Positions 7,721-16,200 are shown, numbered from the stretch's first letter. The stretch: 64,000 bases of DNA from Pseudomonas paraglycinae (GCF_021601625.1 NZ_BQHR01000023.1:1-64000), one strand, 5' to 3'. A program made the numbers and translations. Notes: generated by a model not told the origin, from the letters alone.

Positions 7721-8710
7721 TCAGGCTACCTCACACAGAGCGGTGGGATCGATGGAAAGTGACAGGCGCTGACCATCGGGATGCAGATCCGCCGCCGAAC
7801 GGTTGAGCACATCCACCACCAGTTCCACGCCCCGGGCTTCGACGCGGTAGCGGATCACGTTGCCCAGCAGACTGTGGCTGCGGATTTGCGCATCGGGTTC
7901 ACCGCTGAGGCTGAGTTCAATGGCTTCCGGGCGAATCGCGATGCGATGGTTGATCGGCCGCTGCAACAGCTTCGACGCGCTCTCGGCATCCAGCAGGTTG
8001 TAGTTGCCGATGAAGCCGGCGGCGAATACGTCGACCGGTGCGGTGTAGAGGGTTTCGGCATCGCCGCTTTGTACGATTTTTCCCTGATTCATCAGGAAAA
8101 TCCGGTCAGACATGGTCAGGGCTTCTTCCTGATCGTGTGTGACGAAGATCGTGGTCAGGCCAAGTTCGCGCTGGATCTGACGGATCTGTTCGCGCAGGTG
8201 TTTGCGAATTCGCGCATCGAGGGCCGACAGCGGTTCATCCAGCAGCAACAGGCGCGGACGGGTCACCAGCGAACGGGCGAGGGCGACACGCTGACACTGG
8301 CCGCCGGACAGCTGATGCGGATAGCGACTGGCGAAATCGTTGAGTTCAACCAGTTTCAACACTTCGGCAACCCGCTTGTGGCTGTCGTCGGCGTTGACCT
8401 TTTGCATGCGCAGGCCGAAGGCGACGTTCTGTTCGACGGTCATGTTGGGGAACAGCGCGTAGCTCTGGAACACCATGCCGATCCCGCGCTTCTGCGGGGT
8501 GAGCGGCACGATGTCGACGCCATCGAGCAGAATCTTGCCGCCATCCACCGGCGTCAGCCCGGCGATGCAACGCAGCAGGGTGGATTTGCCGCAACCGGAC
8601 GGACCAAGCAGGGTGACGAATTCACCCTTGTTGATTTCGCAGTTGATGTCGCTGAACACCGTGGTGCCCGCGTAGTTTTTCTGAAGGTGTTGGACGCTGA
8701 CATAGCTCAT
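7721..8710 (-). CDS. ABC transporter ATP-binding protein (PotA/FbpC-like)
   Basis: A 329-residue nucleotide-binding subunit energising import. Walker A GPSGCGKST is at 36-44, Q-loop VFQSYALFP, signature LSGGQCQRVALARSL (about 137), Walker B LLLDEPLSALDA, and H-loop IFVTHDQEEA. The C-terminal 100 residues (from about 235) form a TOBE-like regulatory extension typical of the spermidine, iron and 2-aminoethylphosphonate importer class. Its ATG overlaps the stop of the preceding permease by 4 bases, showing translational coupling. Confidence 0.93.
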   Translation of the reverse strand: MSYVSVQHLQKNYAGTTVFSDINCEINKGEFVTLLGPSGCGKSTLLRCIAGLTPVDGGKILLDGVDIVPLTPQKRGIGMVFQSYALFPNMTVEQNVAFGLRMQKVNADDSHKRVAEVLKLVELNDFASRYPHQLSGGQCQRVALARSLVTRPRLLLLDEPLSALDARIRKHLREQIRQIQRELGLTTIFVTHDQEEALTMSDRIFLMNQGKIVQSGDAETLYTAPVDVFAAGFIGNYNLLDAESASKLLQRPINHRIAIRPEAIELSLSGEPDAQIRSHSLLGNVIRYRVEARGVELVVDVLNRSAADLHPDGQRLSLSIDPTALCEVA

Positions 8711-9507
8711 TCGCTTTTGTCCTTGTTCAAGATGTTGGCGACCCAGGTCAGGACCAGCACGAAAAAGAAGTAGGAGATCACCAGCGCACTGGTGAAGTGG
8801 CCGCTGCTGTTGCGCATGTTGTTCAGATAAACCTGCAGGGTTTCGTAGCGGGTGCCGACCAGGATGTTGGCGAACACGAACTCACCGAACAGGAACGAGA
8901 ACGACAGCAGCAACGCGACCATCAGGCCTTTGCGCAGGTTCGGCAGCACCACCAGGAAAGCTGCCTGAAAAGTGCTGGCGCCAAGCAGTTGGGCGGCGTC
9001 CATCAGGTCGCGCAGGTTGATCGCTTGCAGGTTGTTGGTGATCGCCCGGTACATGAACGGCAGCGCCACGGTGAAGTAGCAACCGATCAGGATCCACGGC
9101 GTGCCGACCATCGCGAACGGCCCGGAACCGTAGAGCTGCAACAGGCCCACCGACGACACCACCGGCGGTACGGCGAAGGGCAGCAGGATCAGGATGTTCA
9201 TCAGCGCATCGAGTTTCGGGAAGTGGTAATGCACCACGAACAGCAGCGGCAGGATCAACACCACCGACAGGATCAGCGCGCCGACGCACACCAGCAGCGA
9301 CTGACCGAAGGCGTGCAGAAAACGCGGATCGCTCCACAACTGGATGTACCACTTGAAGGTGAAACCGCTGGGCAGGATGGTGGCCGACCAACTGCTGGCG
9401 ATCGAGTAGATCAGCGTGCCCACCAGCGGCAGCAGCAGGATGGCGAACAACAGATAGACCACGACGCGGTGGTAGACGCCGGCCGGGCCGGATTCAGCGC
9501 GAGACAT
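8707..9507 (-). CDS. ABC transporter permease 2
   Basis: A 266-residue inner-membrane protein with about six hydrophobic segments and the binding-protein-dependent permease loop (MDAAQLLGASTFQAAFLVVLPNLRKGL, EAA-type motif about 170-195). It forms the second half of the importer pore. It overlaps both neighbours by a few bases (with permease 1 at 9494-9507 and with the ATPase at 8707-8710), so the three are translated as a unit. Confidence 0.92.
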   Translation of the reverse strand: MSRAESGPAGVYHRVVVYLLFAILLLPLVGTLIYSIASSWSATILPSGFTFKWYIQLWSDPRFLHAFGQSLLVCVGALILSVVLILPLLFVVHYHFPKLDALMNILILLPFAVPPVVSSVGLLQLYGSGPFAMVGTPWILIGCYFTVALPFMYRAITNNLQAINLRDLMDAAQLLGASTFQAAFLVVLPNLRKGLMVALLLSFSFLFGEFVFANILVGTRYETLQVYLNNMRNSSGHFTSALVISYFFFVLVLTWVANILNKDKSE

Positions 9508-10330
9508 GGTAGCTCCTCTTCAGCAGCAGTTGATGCACGACGGTCACCAGGGTCATCAGCGCCACCAGCACCACGGCCAGGGCGCTGGCCAGGTTCGGGT
9601 CGAGGGAAATGTCACCGGAGACCATCGCCGCAATCCGGATCGGCAATACGTTGAAGTTGCCGGTGGTCAGCGCGTAGACCGTGGCGTAGGCGCCAAGGGC
9701 GTTTGCCAGCAGGATCACGAAGGTGCCGAGCAGGGCCGGAGTCAGTACCGGCAGGCCAATGTGGCGCCAGAACTGCCAGCCGTCAGCGCCGAGCAGTGCG
9801 GCGGATTCGCGCCAGTCTTCACGCAGGGCGTCGAATGCCGGGTACAACAGCAACACGCCGAGCGGAATCTGGAAGTAGGTGTAGAGGATTATCAACCCGG
9901 TTTTCGAGTACAGGTTGAAGTCCTCGATGATCCCGGCCTGCTTCAACATGATGGTGATGCTGCCGTTGAAGCCGAGCAGGATGATGAACGCAAACGCCAG
10001 CGGCACGCCGGCGAAGTTGCTGGTCATGTTGGCGAAGGCGTTGACGAAGTTGCGCAGCTTCGAATCGACCCGGCGCAGGGAGTAGGCGCCCAGCACCGCG
10101 ATGATGATGCCGAACACACTCGACCAGAAACTGATTTCGAGGCTGTACTGGATCGCCTGCAAATAGAACTTCGAACTGAAGATCTTGCTGAAGTTGGCGA
10201 AGCCCCAACCGAATTCTTCCGATTGCAGGCTGTTGATCATCACCCAGATCAGCGGGGCGATTTCGAACACGATAAAGAACAGTGCGAAAGGCACCAGGCA
10301 CAGGGCGGCCAGCCATTTACCGCGAGTCAT
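9494..10330 (-). CDS. ABC transporter permease 1
   Basis: A 278-residue inner-membrane permease beginning MTRGKWLAALCLVPFALFF. A GTG start 9 codons upstream (10357) would run into the end of the phosphodiesterase gene, so the ATG is preferred. About six transmembrane segments are seen, with the EAA loop (REDWRESAALLGADGWQFWRHIGLP) near residue 180. It pairs with permease 2 and is separated by 5 bases from the phosphodiesterase gene upstream. Confidence 0.9.
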   Translation of the reverse strand: MTRGKWLAALCLVPFALFFIVFEIAPLIWVMINSLQSEEFGWGFANFSKIFSSKFYLQAIQYSLEISFWSSVFGIIIAVLGAYSLRRVDSKLRNFVNAFANMTSNFAGVPLAFAFIILLGFNGSITIMLKQAGIIEDFNLYSKTGLIILYTYFQIPLGVLLLYPAFDALREDWRESAALLGADGWQFWRHIGLPVLTPALLGTFVILLANALGAYATVYALTTGNFNVLPIRIAAMVSGDISLDPNLASALAVVLVALMTLVTVVHQLLLKRSYHVSR

Positions 10331-10335
10331 TGAGT

Positions 10336-11142
10336 TCACTTGAGTAACTCCCGGCACACAGGTTTGTCGTGGGGCACGCCGAGCAGTTCGCAGACGGTGC
10401 CGCAGATGTCGGTCTGCTTCGGTGCAGCTTCGCTGTCCAGGCTGAAGGCATCACCGAATACGAACAACGGCACCTGGCGTTCTTCCGGCAGCAGGCCGTT
10501 GTGCGAGCGGTCGTTGTTCATGCCATGGTCGGCGGTCACCAGCACCTGGCAGCCGGCGTCGAGCCAGCCTTGCAGGTAGTCGGCGAGGATGATGTCGGCG
10601 CTGCGCGCACTGTTGCGGTATTGCGGGGTGTCGAGGCCGTGCTTGTGCCCGGCGTCGTCGATGTTCATCGGGTGGATCAGCAGAAAGTCCGGTGCATGGC
10701 GCAGGCGCAGGTTTTCGGCGTCGGCGAACAGGTGCGAATCCGGGTAGTGATCGTTCCAGTAGAAGTGGCCGTGCTGGATCGGTAGCGTCGGGTCATCGGT
10801 ATGCCGATCCCGTGCTGCCACGAACGGCGAGCGGTTGTAGAGCTCGCTGACCCAGTGGTACGCCGCGGCGGCGGTTTTCAGACCGGCATCACGGGCGTAG
10901 TGATAGATGCTGCGCTGGTTGGACAGGCGCGAGACGTTGTTGTGGACGATGCCGCTGTCGATCGGCGGTACGCCCGTGAGGATGCATTCGTAAAGCGGTC
11001 GGGACAGGGCCGGCAGCTCGCACTCCAACTGATAGAGCGCGGCGCGTCCTGCGCCAACGTAAGCCTGCAGATGCCCCATGGCGTGACGCGCAACCTCGTA
11101 GTTGAGGCCGTCGAGCACGACAAGGATGACGGTGTGCTTCAT
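10336..11142 (-). CDS. Alkaline phosphatase-superfamily phosphodiesterase (NPP / phosphonoacetate-hydrolase-like)
   Basis: A 268-residue protein of the metal-dependent alkaline phosphatase superfamily, nucleotide pyrophosphatase/phosphodiesterase branch. Probable metal ligands and nucleophile: D11 (VVLDGLNYE), S47 in LPALSRPLYE (a Ser where many relatives have Thr), D and H in NIDDAGHKHG (about 159-167), and ADHGMNND (about 203). No signal peptide is seen, so it should act in the cytoplasm on imported substrate. That position inside an importer operon, together with a HAD phosphatase, suggests stepwise hydrolysis of a phosphodiester or phosphonate. The exact substrate cannot be read from sequence. 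Confidence 0.82.
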   Translation of the reverse strand: MKHTVILVVLDGLNYEVARHAMGHLQAYVGAGRAALYQLECELPALSRPLYECILTGVPPIDSGIVHNNVSRLSNQRSIYHYARDAGLKTAAAAYHWVSELYNRSPFVAARDRHTDDPTLPIQHGHFYWNDHYPDSHLFADAENLRLRHAPDFLLIHPMNIDDAGHKHGLDTPQYRNSARSADIILADYLQGWLDAGCQVLVTADHGMNNDRSHNGLLPEERQVPLFVFGDAFSLDSEAAPKQTDICGTVCELLGVPHDKPVCRELLK

Positions 11143-11194
11143 AGGGGCAAAAACTCCGCGAAACAGAAAATTTCAGATTCAACCCGGATCCCCC

Positions 11195-11283
11195 TGTGGG
11201 AGCGGGCTTGCTCGCGAATGCGGAGTGTCAGTCAATAATTTTTTGACTGATCCACCGCTTTCGCGAGCAGGCTCGCTCCCACA
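11195..11283. repeat. Paired inverted REP element
   Basis: TGTGGGAGCGGGCTTGCTCG is repeated in inverted orientation as TTCGCGAGCAGGCTCGCTCC at the other end. The space between holds a second stem (CAGTCAA...TTGACTG). The whole folds into one long nested hairpin. It lies inside the importer operon between the binding-protein and phosphodiesterase genes, where such elements commonly stabilise the upstream mRNA so that more binding protein than permease is made. Confidence 0.75.
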
Positions 11284-11323
11284 TTTGGATCTCCAACAAA
11301 TCACATAGCGGTGATTCGCCGGC

Positions 11324-12388
11324 TTACTTCATCTCGACGATGACTTCTTCGTTCCACTTCTGCGGCAGGGCCTTGGAGGTTTTTTCCCACGCATCGGCGT
11401 CCTTGATCGGGGTGACCTTCTTGTACTGATCGTTCGGCAGCAGCTTGGCTTTCACGTCTTCCGGCAGTTGCAGGTGCTCGGCGCGGATCGGGCGGGCGTT
11501 GCCGCGGGCGAGGTTGGTCTGGCCGGCGTCGCTGAAGATGTATTCGCGGGTCAGCTTGGCGGCGTTCGGGTTTTTCGCGTACTTGTTGATGATGGTGGTG
11601 TAGCCGGAAATCACCGAACCGTCGGACGGGATCAGCACCACGTAGTCATCCGGATTGGCCATTTTGGCCTTGTAGCTCAGGCCGTTGAAGTCCCAGACCA
11701 CGCCGACTTCGATCTCGCCTTTTTCCATGGTGGCGATGGTCGGGTTGGCCATCGACAGGCGCCCCTGCTTGGCGATGTCTGCGAACAGCAGCAAGGCCGG
11801 CTGGAGGTTTTTCTCGTCGCCGCCGTTGGCCAGTGCTGCGGCGAGTACGCCGTTGGCAGCCTGTGCGGCAGTGCTCACGTCACCGATGGAAACCTTGTAT
11901 TTGCCGCCCTTGAGGTCAGCCCATTTGGTCGGTACTTCGGAGCCGTGCAGCAGCTTCTTGTTGACGATGAAGGCGATGGTGCCGGTGTAGGCCAGTGCCC
12001 AGTTGCCGTCCTTGTCCTTGGCCCAGTCTGGCACTTGATCCCAGGTGGTCGGCTTGTACGGTTGCACCACGCCTTGCTTGACCGCGATCGGGCCGAAGGC
12101 CGCGCCGACGTCGCCGATGTCGGCGGTGGCATTGTCTTTTTCAGCGGCGAACTTGGCGATTTCCTGGGCCGAGCTCATGTCGGTGTCGATGTGTTTCAGG
12201 CCGTATTTCTTGGCCAGGTCTTCCCAGGTGCCTTTCCAGTTGGCCCAGTCATCGGGCATGCCGACGCTGTTGACGGCGCCTTCCGCTTTCGCAGCGGCTT
12301 CGAGGGTTTTCAGATCATCAGCCGCCATGGCGGCGGTGCACATGGCAATGGTCGAGCCTAACAGTGTTGCCAGGAAAAGCTGTTTCAT
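11324..12388 (-). CDS. Periplasmic solute-binding protein of the ABC importer
   Basis: A 354-residue exported binding protein with signal peptide MKQLFLATLLGSTIAMCTAAMA and cleavage near A22. It resembles the PotD/AfuA-type extracellular binding proteins: DIGDVGAAFGPIAVKQGVVQPY, GTIAFIVNKK and VVWDFNGLSYKAKM are the ligand-site strands. It is the promoter-proximal gene of the operon and is followed by a REP element. The ligand is not identifiable by eye; the partners (phosphodiesterase, HAD phosphatase, UTRA regulator) point to a phosphorylated organic compound (inference). Confidence 0.88.
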   Translation of the reverse strand: MKQLFLATLLGSTIAMCTAAMAADDLKTLEAAAKAEGAVNSVGMPDDWANWKGTWEDLAKKYGLKHIDTDMSSAQEIAKFAAEKDNATADIGDVGAAFGPIAVKQGVVQPYKPTTWDQVPDWAKDKDGNWALAYTGTIAFIVNKKLLHGSEVPTKWADLKGGKYKVSIGDVSTAAQAANGVLAAALANGGDEKNLQPALLLFADIAKQGRLSMANPTIATMEKGEIEVGVVWDFNGLSYKAKMANPDDYVVLIPSDGSVISGYTTIINKYAKNPNAAKLTREYIFSDAGQTNLARGNARPIRAEHLQLPEDVKAKLLPNDQYKKVTPIKDADAWEKTSKALPQKWNEEVIVEMK

Positions 12389-12432
12389 TCCGAAGCTCCT
12401 TGGTCGTGTTCAACGCTGCGATTGCGGTTTGT

Positions 12433-12448
12433 GTTGGTCTAGGTCAGC
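12433..12448. promoter_or_regulatory. Candidate UTRA-regulator operator upstream of the importer operon
   Basis: GTTGGTCTAGGTCAGC contains TGGTCTAG (12435-12442) with an imperfect second half. It lies about 47 bases upstream of the binding-protein start. The known DasR-type operator of UTRA regulators is built on TGGTCTAGACCA, so this is a good half-match. Confidence 0.5.
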
Positions 12449-12712
12449 AATACCTGAGCCAATGTAGGGGGGCTGGATGACACTTTGATGTCGGCGGATA
12501 CCTGACCCGCGCTTTATTTCTCCTGTATCGACGGCTGCCCGCTAAGCGTAGACCACCCGCAAAGTCCCGGTGGGCAAGGGACTTGGCCGATGTATTGCAA
12601 GTTGTCAGGGCGACCGTTCGGTAGTTTTGTCATCTCTCGGTCATCTGCACTGCCTAGGCTTGCAACATGACCAAACGGCGCAATAGCTGTGCGGTTTTGC
12701 CCCGAAACAGTG

Positions 12713-12726
12713 CTGGTCTAGTCCAG
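12713..12726. promoter_or_regulatory. Candidate UTRA-regulator operator upstream of the regulator gene
   Basis: CTGGTCTAGTCCAG is a near-perfect palindrome sharing TGGTCTAG with the site at 12435. It lies 13 bases before the regulator ATG, a position suited to autorepression. Confidence 0.55.
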
Positions 12727-12739
12727 ATAGGTAACGTTG

Positions 12740-13453
12740 ATGCGCGATGAGGCAACAAAAGCGGTGACAGCGATTGGCCAGATCCTTCAGGAGCAACTCG
12801 ACCATGGGTTGCTGGCGGCGGGGAGCAAGTTGCCGGCCGAGCGCAAGCTCAGTGAGTTGTTCGGCACGACGCGGATTACGGTACGGGAAGCCTTGTTGCA
12901 GCTGGAGGCGCAAGGGCAGATTTATCGCGAGGAGCGGCGGGGCTGGTTCGTGTCGCCACCGCGTCTGGCCTATAACCTGATGCAGCGCAGTCACTTTCAC
13001 GCGATGGTCAGTGCGCAGGGGCGGGTGCCGTCGACCGAGGTGATTTCGGCTCGGTTGCAGCCAGCGTCAGCGGCGGTCTGTGCGTGGTTGCAGTTGCCGG
13101 CGTTGTCGAGCGTGATCCAGATTTGCCGGTCGCGGCGGATCGATGGGCGGCTGGTGTTGTATGTGGAGCATTATCTGAATCCGCAGTTTTTTCCGGGGAT
13201 TCTGGAGTTTGATTTGAATCAGTCGATTACCGAGCTTTATGCGCGGCATTACGATTTGCACTATGGGCGGGTGCGGTTCGAGATTGTGCCTACGTCTTTA
13301 TCGGTCGATGCGGCGGCTGCTTTACGGGTTTCGGTGGGGAGTCCGGGGTTGAGGATTGCTCGGGTTAATTATGATCAGTCTGGGCGGTTGATTGATTGTG
13401 ATCTGGAGTTTTGGCGGCATGATGCGATACACGTTGGGGTTGATGTGGTTTGA
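12740..13453 (+). CDS. GntR family regulator with UTRA ligand domain (HutC/PhnF subfamily)
   Basis: A 237-residue transcription factor. Residues 1-70 form the winged helix (GSKLPAERKLSELFGTTRITVREALLQLEAQGQIYREERRG), and about 90-237 form the UTRA sensor domain (HFHAMVSAQG start, ARVNYDQSGRLIDCDLEFWRHDAI end). This subfamily usually represses a neighbouring uptake or catabolic operon until its substrate binds. Divergent placement to the importer and the shared TGGTCTAG sites fit that role. ATG 12740 is preceded by TAGGTAA; the in-frame TTG one codon earlier is less likely. Confidence 0.88.
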   Translation: MRDEATKAVTAIGQILQEQLDHGLLAAGSKLPAERKLSELFGTTRITVREALLQLEAQGQIYREERRGWFVSPPRLAYNLMQRSHFHAMVSAQGRVPSTEVISARLQPASAAVCAWLQLPALSSVIQICRSRRIDGRLVLYVEHYLNPQFFPGILEFDLNQSITELYARHYDLHYGRVRFEIVPTSLSVDAAAALRVSVGSPGLRIARVNYDQSGRLIDCDLEFWRHDAIHVGVDVV

Positions 13454-14032
13454 TCGCTTTGTGTGAATATCCGTTGCTGCGGTAACGGCTTCTTAGGGTT
13501 TCGCCCTTACGGCGAGTCACTTTTTTCAAACGCCAAAAAAGTAACCAAAAACGCTGGGCCCCGGCGTTCGGCACCTCGCCTGGGCTCGGTGTTCCTTCGT
13601 TACGGGATTCATCCGGGGGCATCGCCTACGGTTTGCTTCGCTGCACCTCCTCTCGATGCATGCGGCTGCGCCGCACGGTCGCTGCGCTCCCCCCCCCCCG
13701 GATCAATCCCTCCACTCAGCCTTCCGATGGGGCCGGCACGTCAAAAGCTTTTCTTGAGCTAACGCTCATCGTGTTCTGGATATGTGCCTCTTAAGCGTTG
13801 GTTTAGCTGTTTAAGTTGGATTTTTTCAATTGGGCGAATCCGGATTTTAATTTCTGGACGTTTCCTACTTGTTGTTCGGCTGCATCTGACGCGACAGATT
13901 TTTTTGTGCGAGGTACATATATACCGCAGTCCGTGGTTGTTATTTCCATACATTTCTCCAGGCGCCGGACGCAATGTTTGAATTTGTTTCCGGTTGTCGA
14001 GCACTGCATTTAATTCAAGGAGGAATGTATTT
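13454..14032. other. Gene-free stretch: interspersed repeat followed by AT-rich pyocin leader
   Basis: 579 bases without a credible gene. The first half (about 13490-13760) looks like a dispersed intergenic repeat of Pseudomonas. The second half (13780-14030) is AT-rich and leads into the pyocin gene; it contains a palindrome GGTACATATATACC at 13912-13925. I could not find a clear PrtN P-box series or a LexA box. Confidence 0.5.
13490..13760. repeat. Probable dispersed intergenic repeat with an 11-base C tract
   Basis: The segment contains GTTTCGCCCTTACGGCGAGTC, AACGCCAAAAAAGTAACCAAA and GCTGCGCCGCACGGTCGCTG, wording I associate with a degenerate sequence family scattered between genes in fluorescent pseudomonads. 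It is non-coding and holds a run of 11 C at 13689-13699. Identification is from memory of the family and no second copy is present in this window. Confidence 0.4.
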
Positions 14033-15904
14033 ATGGCACGGCGTGGAATTGAGCTTCCAGCTTCAATCGTGAGGCCGGACAATCAAGATGTTTATGTGCA
14101 CTACTTAGGTCTCGGTGATGGCTCCGGGCCGGCAATTGATTTTGCCCCCTTGGGGGAAATACTGGATATGGAAAATACCTACAAGGCATTTTCCGGAAGT
14201 TTACCTCAAATCCTTGAAGTTGAACTTGCCCAGGTCAGGGCTGGCGGTGATTCGAGTTCATTGCCTCCCTTGGACACGCTGGCGCGTGAGCTGCGTTTCC
14301 GGGATGCGCTGATCGCCAGAAAGTTTGGTGCGCTGATCGCGGCGAAGGACATTGCGATTCAGCGGTTTGGTCATGCGCAGGTCGAAACGTTTTTCAATGG
14401 CGGTCGGTTACCGCAGGTCAATCGGCGTGGCGGTAACGTCAGCGTTCGCCAGGCCTATAGCGAGTTGTTCAATGCCAAGTTGCTGGTAGAAGGCATCGGC
14501 CAGTTGAACAGTCAGTCCGCAACTGTCAGGAATGTAATCGCGGCTGTGCAGGTGCAAGAGGCTAATCGAATTGCACATGAGCAGGCGCGCATCGCTGCGC
14601 AGAATCAGGCTCGGCTTGTGGCCGAGGAACAGGCGCGTGTAGCTGCACAAGCGGCAGAAATCGCCCGGCTGGCGGCCGTTGATGAAGCTCGTCAAAAGGC
14701 TGAAGAGCAGGCGCGACGTGAAGCCGATGAGCATGCACGGCAACTGCTTGAGGATCGATTGCGCGACGCGGATCGGGCGCGCCGGGAGGCGCAAGCCTTC
14801 CATTTGCAGGGCGCTGCCTGGAATCCGCAACTTGTATTTTCGACGTCGACCGGGCCGGTTTCCATCCGCGAGAGCGCAAGGTCGAGATTGCGGGCGGCCA
14901 TCCGTTCCGCGTCGGCCGGATTATCCGCTCTGGCCGCGGGCACGGTGTCGGGTTTGATGGTGGGTGTTGCAGCACTGGTTTACTCGCCCGCGCTGGGAAA
15001 CGGTGAGCTGCCCAAGCGGTTTCTGGTCAGCGTGCCGTTGTCCGATCTGCTGTCCGGTCCCGTGCCAGACTTGGGTCAGCTCGCGGCTACCGGTGGTTCT
15101 CTGGATTTGCCCGTGCGTGTCAATTCCAGAGCTGGCGAGGGCGATCACACCGAGCTGCTGGTCATTCCAGTCGATGGCGTCAGGTTTCCCACCGGCGTGC
15201 CGGTGATTGCTGCCGTTCACAACCCGCAGGACAACACCTATCGCGCGACGACCACCGACATTCCATCAGAAACATTGGTATGGACGCCGTCAATTACGCC
15301 CGCTGACAGTTCGACTGTATTGCCCGTTCCCGAACCGGATCCTGCGCAATATACCGGCGGCGACATCGTCCCTGTCGAGGGGCGAATTGATCGTCATCCT
15401 GATCTGGGTGATTTTGATTTCAATGACTGGATTCTGGTTTTTCCACCGGATTCCGGCATCCCCCCGCAATACATCATGTTCCGGGATCCGCGAAACGATT
15501 CCGGGATTGCTTCCGGGTACGGAGAGCCAGTGGCGACGGGGTGGCTCGAGGCGGCTTCGCAAGGCAATGGTGCGGCGATTCCGGCGCAGATTGCAGAGCA
15601 ATTGAGAGGTCGGCAGTTCAGCGATTTCAGGACGTTCAGAGAGTCCTTCTGGAAAGCAGTAGGGGCAGACTCCGAGCTCTCTTCACAATTTGGCAATACC
15701 AATAGAGAGCGGTTAATGCGCGGGCATTCTCCATTTACCATTCCTGGTGAGCAGGTAGGCGGTAATAAAGTTTATGAAATTCATCATCTGGATTTCATCA
15801 AGAATGGAGGTGCGGTCTACGATATGGATAACTTAAGATTGTTGACACCTAAGCAGCACGTGGAAGTTCATTCTGCTAGTGGAGGAGAAAGAAATGCATC
15901 GTAA
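14033..15904 (+). CDS. S-type pyocin with HNH DNase (colicin E9-like) killing domain
   Basis: A 623-residue secreted bacteriocin that kills related strains by cutting their DNA. Start: ATG 14033 with AAGGAGG at 14017-14023, in preference to an upstream in-frame start at 13994. Order: N-terminal receptor-binding region; a long Ala/Glu/Arg-rich coiled coil (about 172-255); a hydrophobic glycine-rich helix (SAGLSALAAGTVSGLMVG, about 292-320); the pyocin S translocation domain (about 261-480); and the DNase domain (about 480-623). The DNase shows FRDPRNDSG, GWLEAASQGNGAAIPAQIAE, SPFTIPGEQVGG and the HNH motif YEIHHLDFIKNGG...LLTPKQHVEVH. No signal peptide or lysis gene is seen, as usual for pyocins released by lysis. 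Its end overlaps the immunity gene. Confidence 0.92.
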   Translation: MARRGIELPASIVRPDNQDVYVHYLGLGDGSGPAIDFAPLGEILDMENTYKAFSGSLPQILEVELAQVRAGGDSSSLPPLDTLARELRFRDALIARKFGALIAAKDIAIQRFGHAQVETFFNGGRLPQVNRRGGNVSVRQAYSELFNAKLLVEGIGQLNSQSATVRNVIAAVQVQEANRIAHEQARIAAQNQARLVAEEQARVAAQAAEIARLAAVDEARQKAEEQARREADEHARQLLEDRLRDADRARREAQAFHLQGAAWNPQLVFSTSTGPVSIRESARSRLRAAIRSASAGLSALAAGTVSGLMVGVAALVYSPALGNGELPKRFLVSVPLSDLLSGPVPDLGQLAATGGSLDLPVRVNSRAGEGDHTELLVIPVDGVRFPTGVPVIAAVHNPQDNTYRATTTDIPSETLVWTPSITPADSSTVLPVPEPDPAQYTGGDIVPVEGRIDRHPDLGDFDFNDWILVFPPDSGIPPQYIMFRDPRNDSGIASGYGEPVATGWLEAASQGNGAAIPAQIAEQLRGRQFSDFRTFRESFWKAVGADSELSSQFGNTNRERLMRGHSPFTIPGEQVGGNKVYEIHHLDFIKNGGAVYDMDNLRLLTPKQHVEVHSASGGERNAS

Positions 15905-16145
15905 ACTCGAAGACTATACGGAGTCAGAGTTTCTTGAGCTTTTGAAAGGTCTCTGTTATGTAACCAGCTGCAGTGAAAGAGAATACATGGTCCTTGTTGA
16001 AAAGTTTGACGCTGCAGTGGATCACCCAAGGGGTAATGGAATTATTTATTATCCGCTGGATGGCGAAGATGATAGCCCTGAAGGAATACTCCAAACGCTG
16101 AAGAGCTGGCGTGCGGAGAACGGGATGCCCGGATTCAAAGGGTAA
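15894..16145 (+). CDS. Immunity protein of the DNase pyocin (Im9/Im2 family)
   Basis: This 83-residue acidic protein binds and blocks the DNase domain of the preceding pyocin in the producer. The sequence LEDYTESEFLELLKGLCYV, then HPRGNGIIYYPLDGEDDSPEGIL, is the hallmark of the colicin/pyocin DNase immunity family; the two Tyr in IIYYP are the conserved binding hot spot. ATG 15894 has GGAGGAG at 15881-15887 and overlaps the pyocin end by 11 bases. A start 5 codons upstream is possible but has a worse ribosome site. Confidence 0.93.
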   Translation: MHRKLEDYTESEFLELLKGLCYVTSCSEREYMVLVEKFDAAVDHPRGNGIIYYPLDGEDDSPEGILQTLKSWRAENGMPGFKG

Positions 16146-16159
16146 GCCCAAATCAAAGG

Positions 16160-16192
16160 ACCCCAATCGAAGTGCATTCCGATTGGGGTTTA
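16160..16192 (+). terminator. Terminator of the pyocin-immunity unit
   Basis: CCCCAATCG and CGATTGGGG form a 9-bp stem with a 10-base loop followed by TTTA. It lies 15 bases after the immunity stop and just before the convergent MscS gene. Confidence 0.75.
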
Positions 16193-16200
16193 TTCGGTAA

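Larger units (their letters stand above)
12389..12739. other. Divergent regulatory region of the importer and its regulator
   Basis: 351 bases without a gene between the binding-protein gene (minus) and the UTRA regulator (plus). It contains the two TGGTCTAG operator candidates described separately, one near each start, and a small GCCTAGGC palindrome near 12652. Clear -35/-10 boxes could not be assigned confidently. Confidence 0.6.

Noticed and set aside
13780-14032. LexA or PrtN binding site before the pyocin
   Set aside because: No CTGTN8ACAG and no convincing series of ATTG-N-GT repeats could be found.
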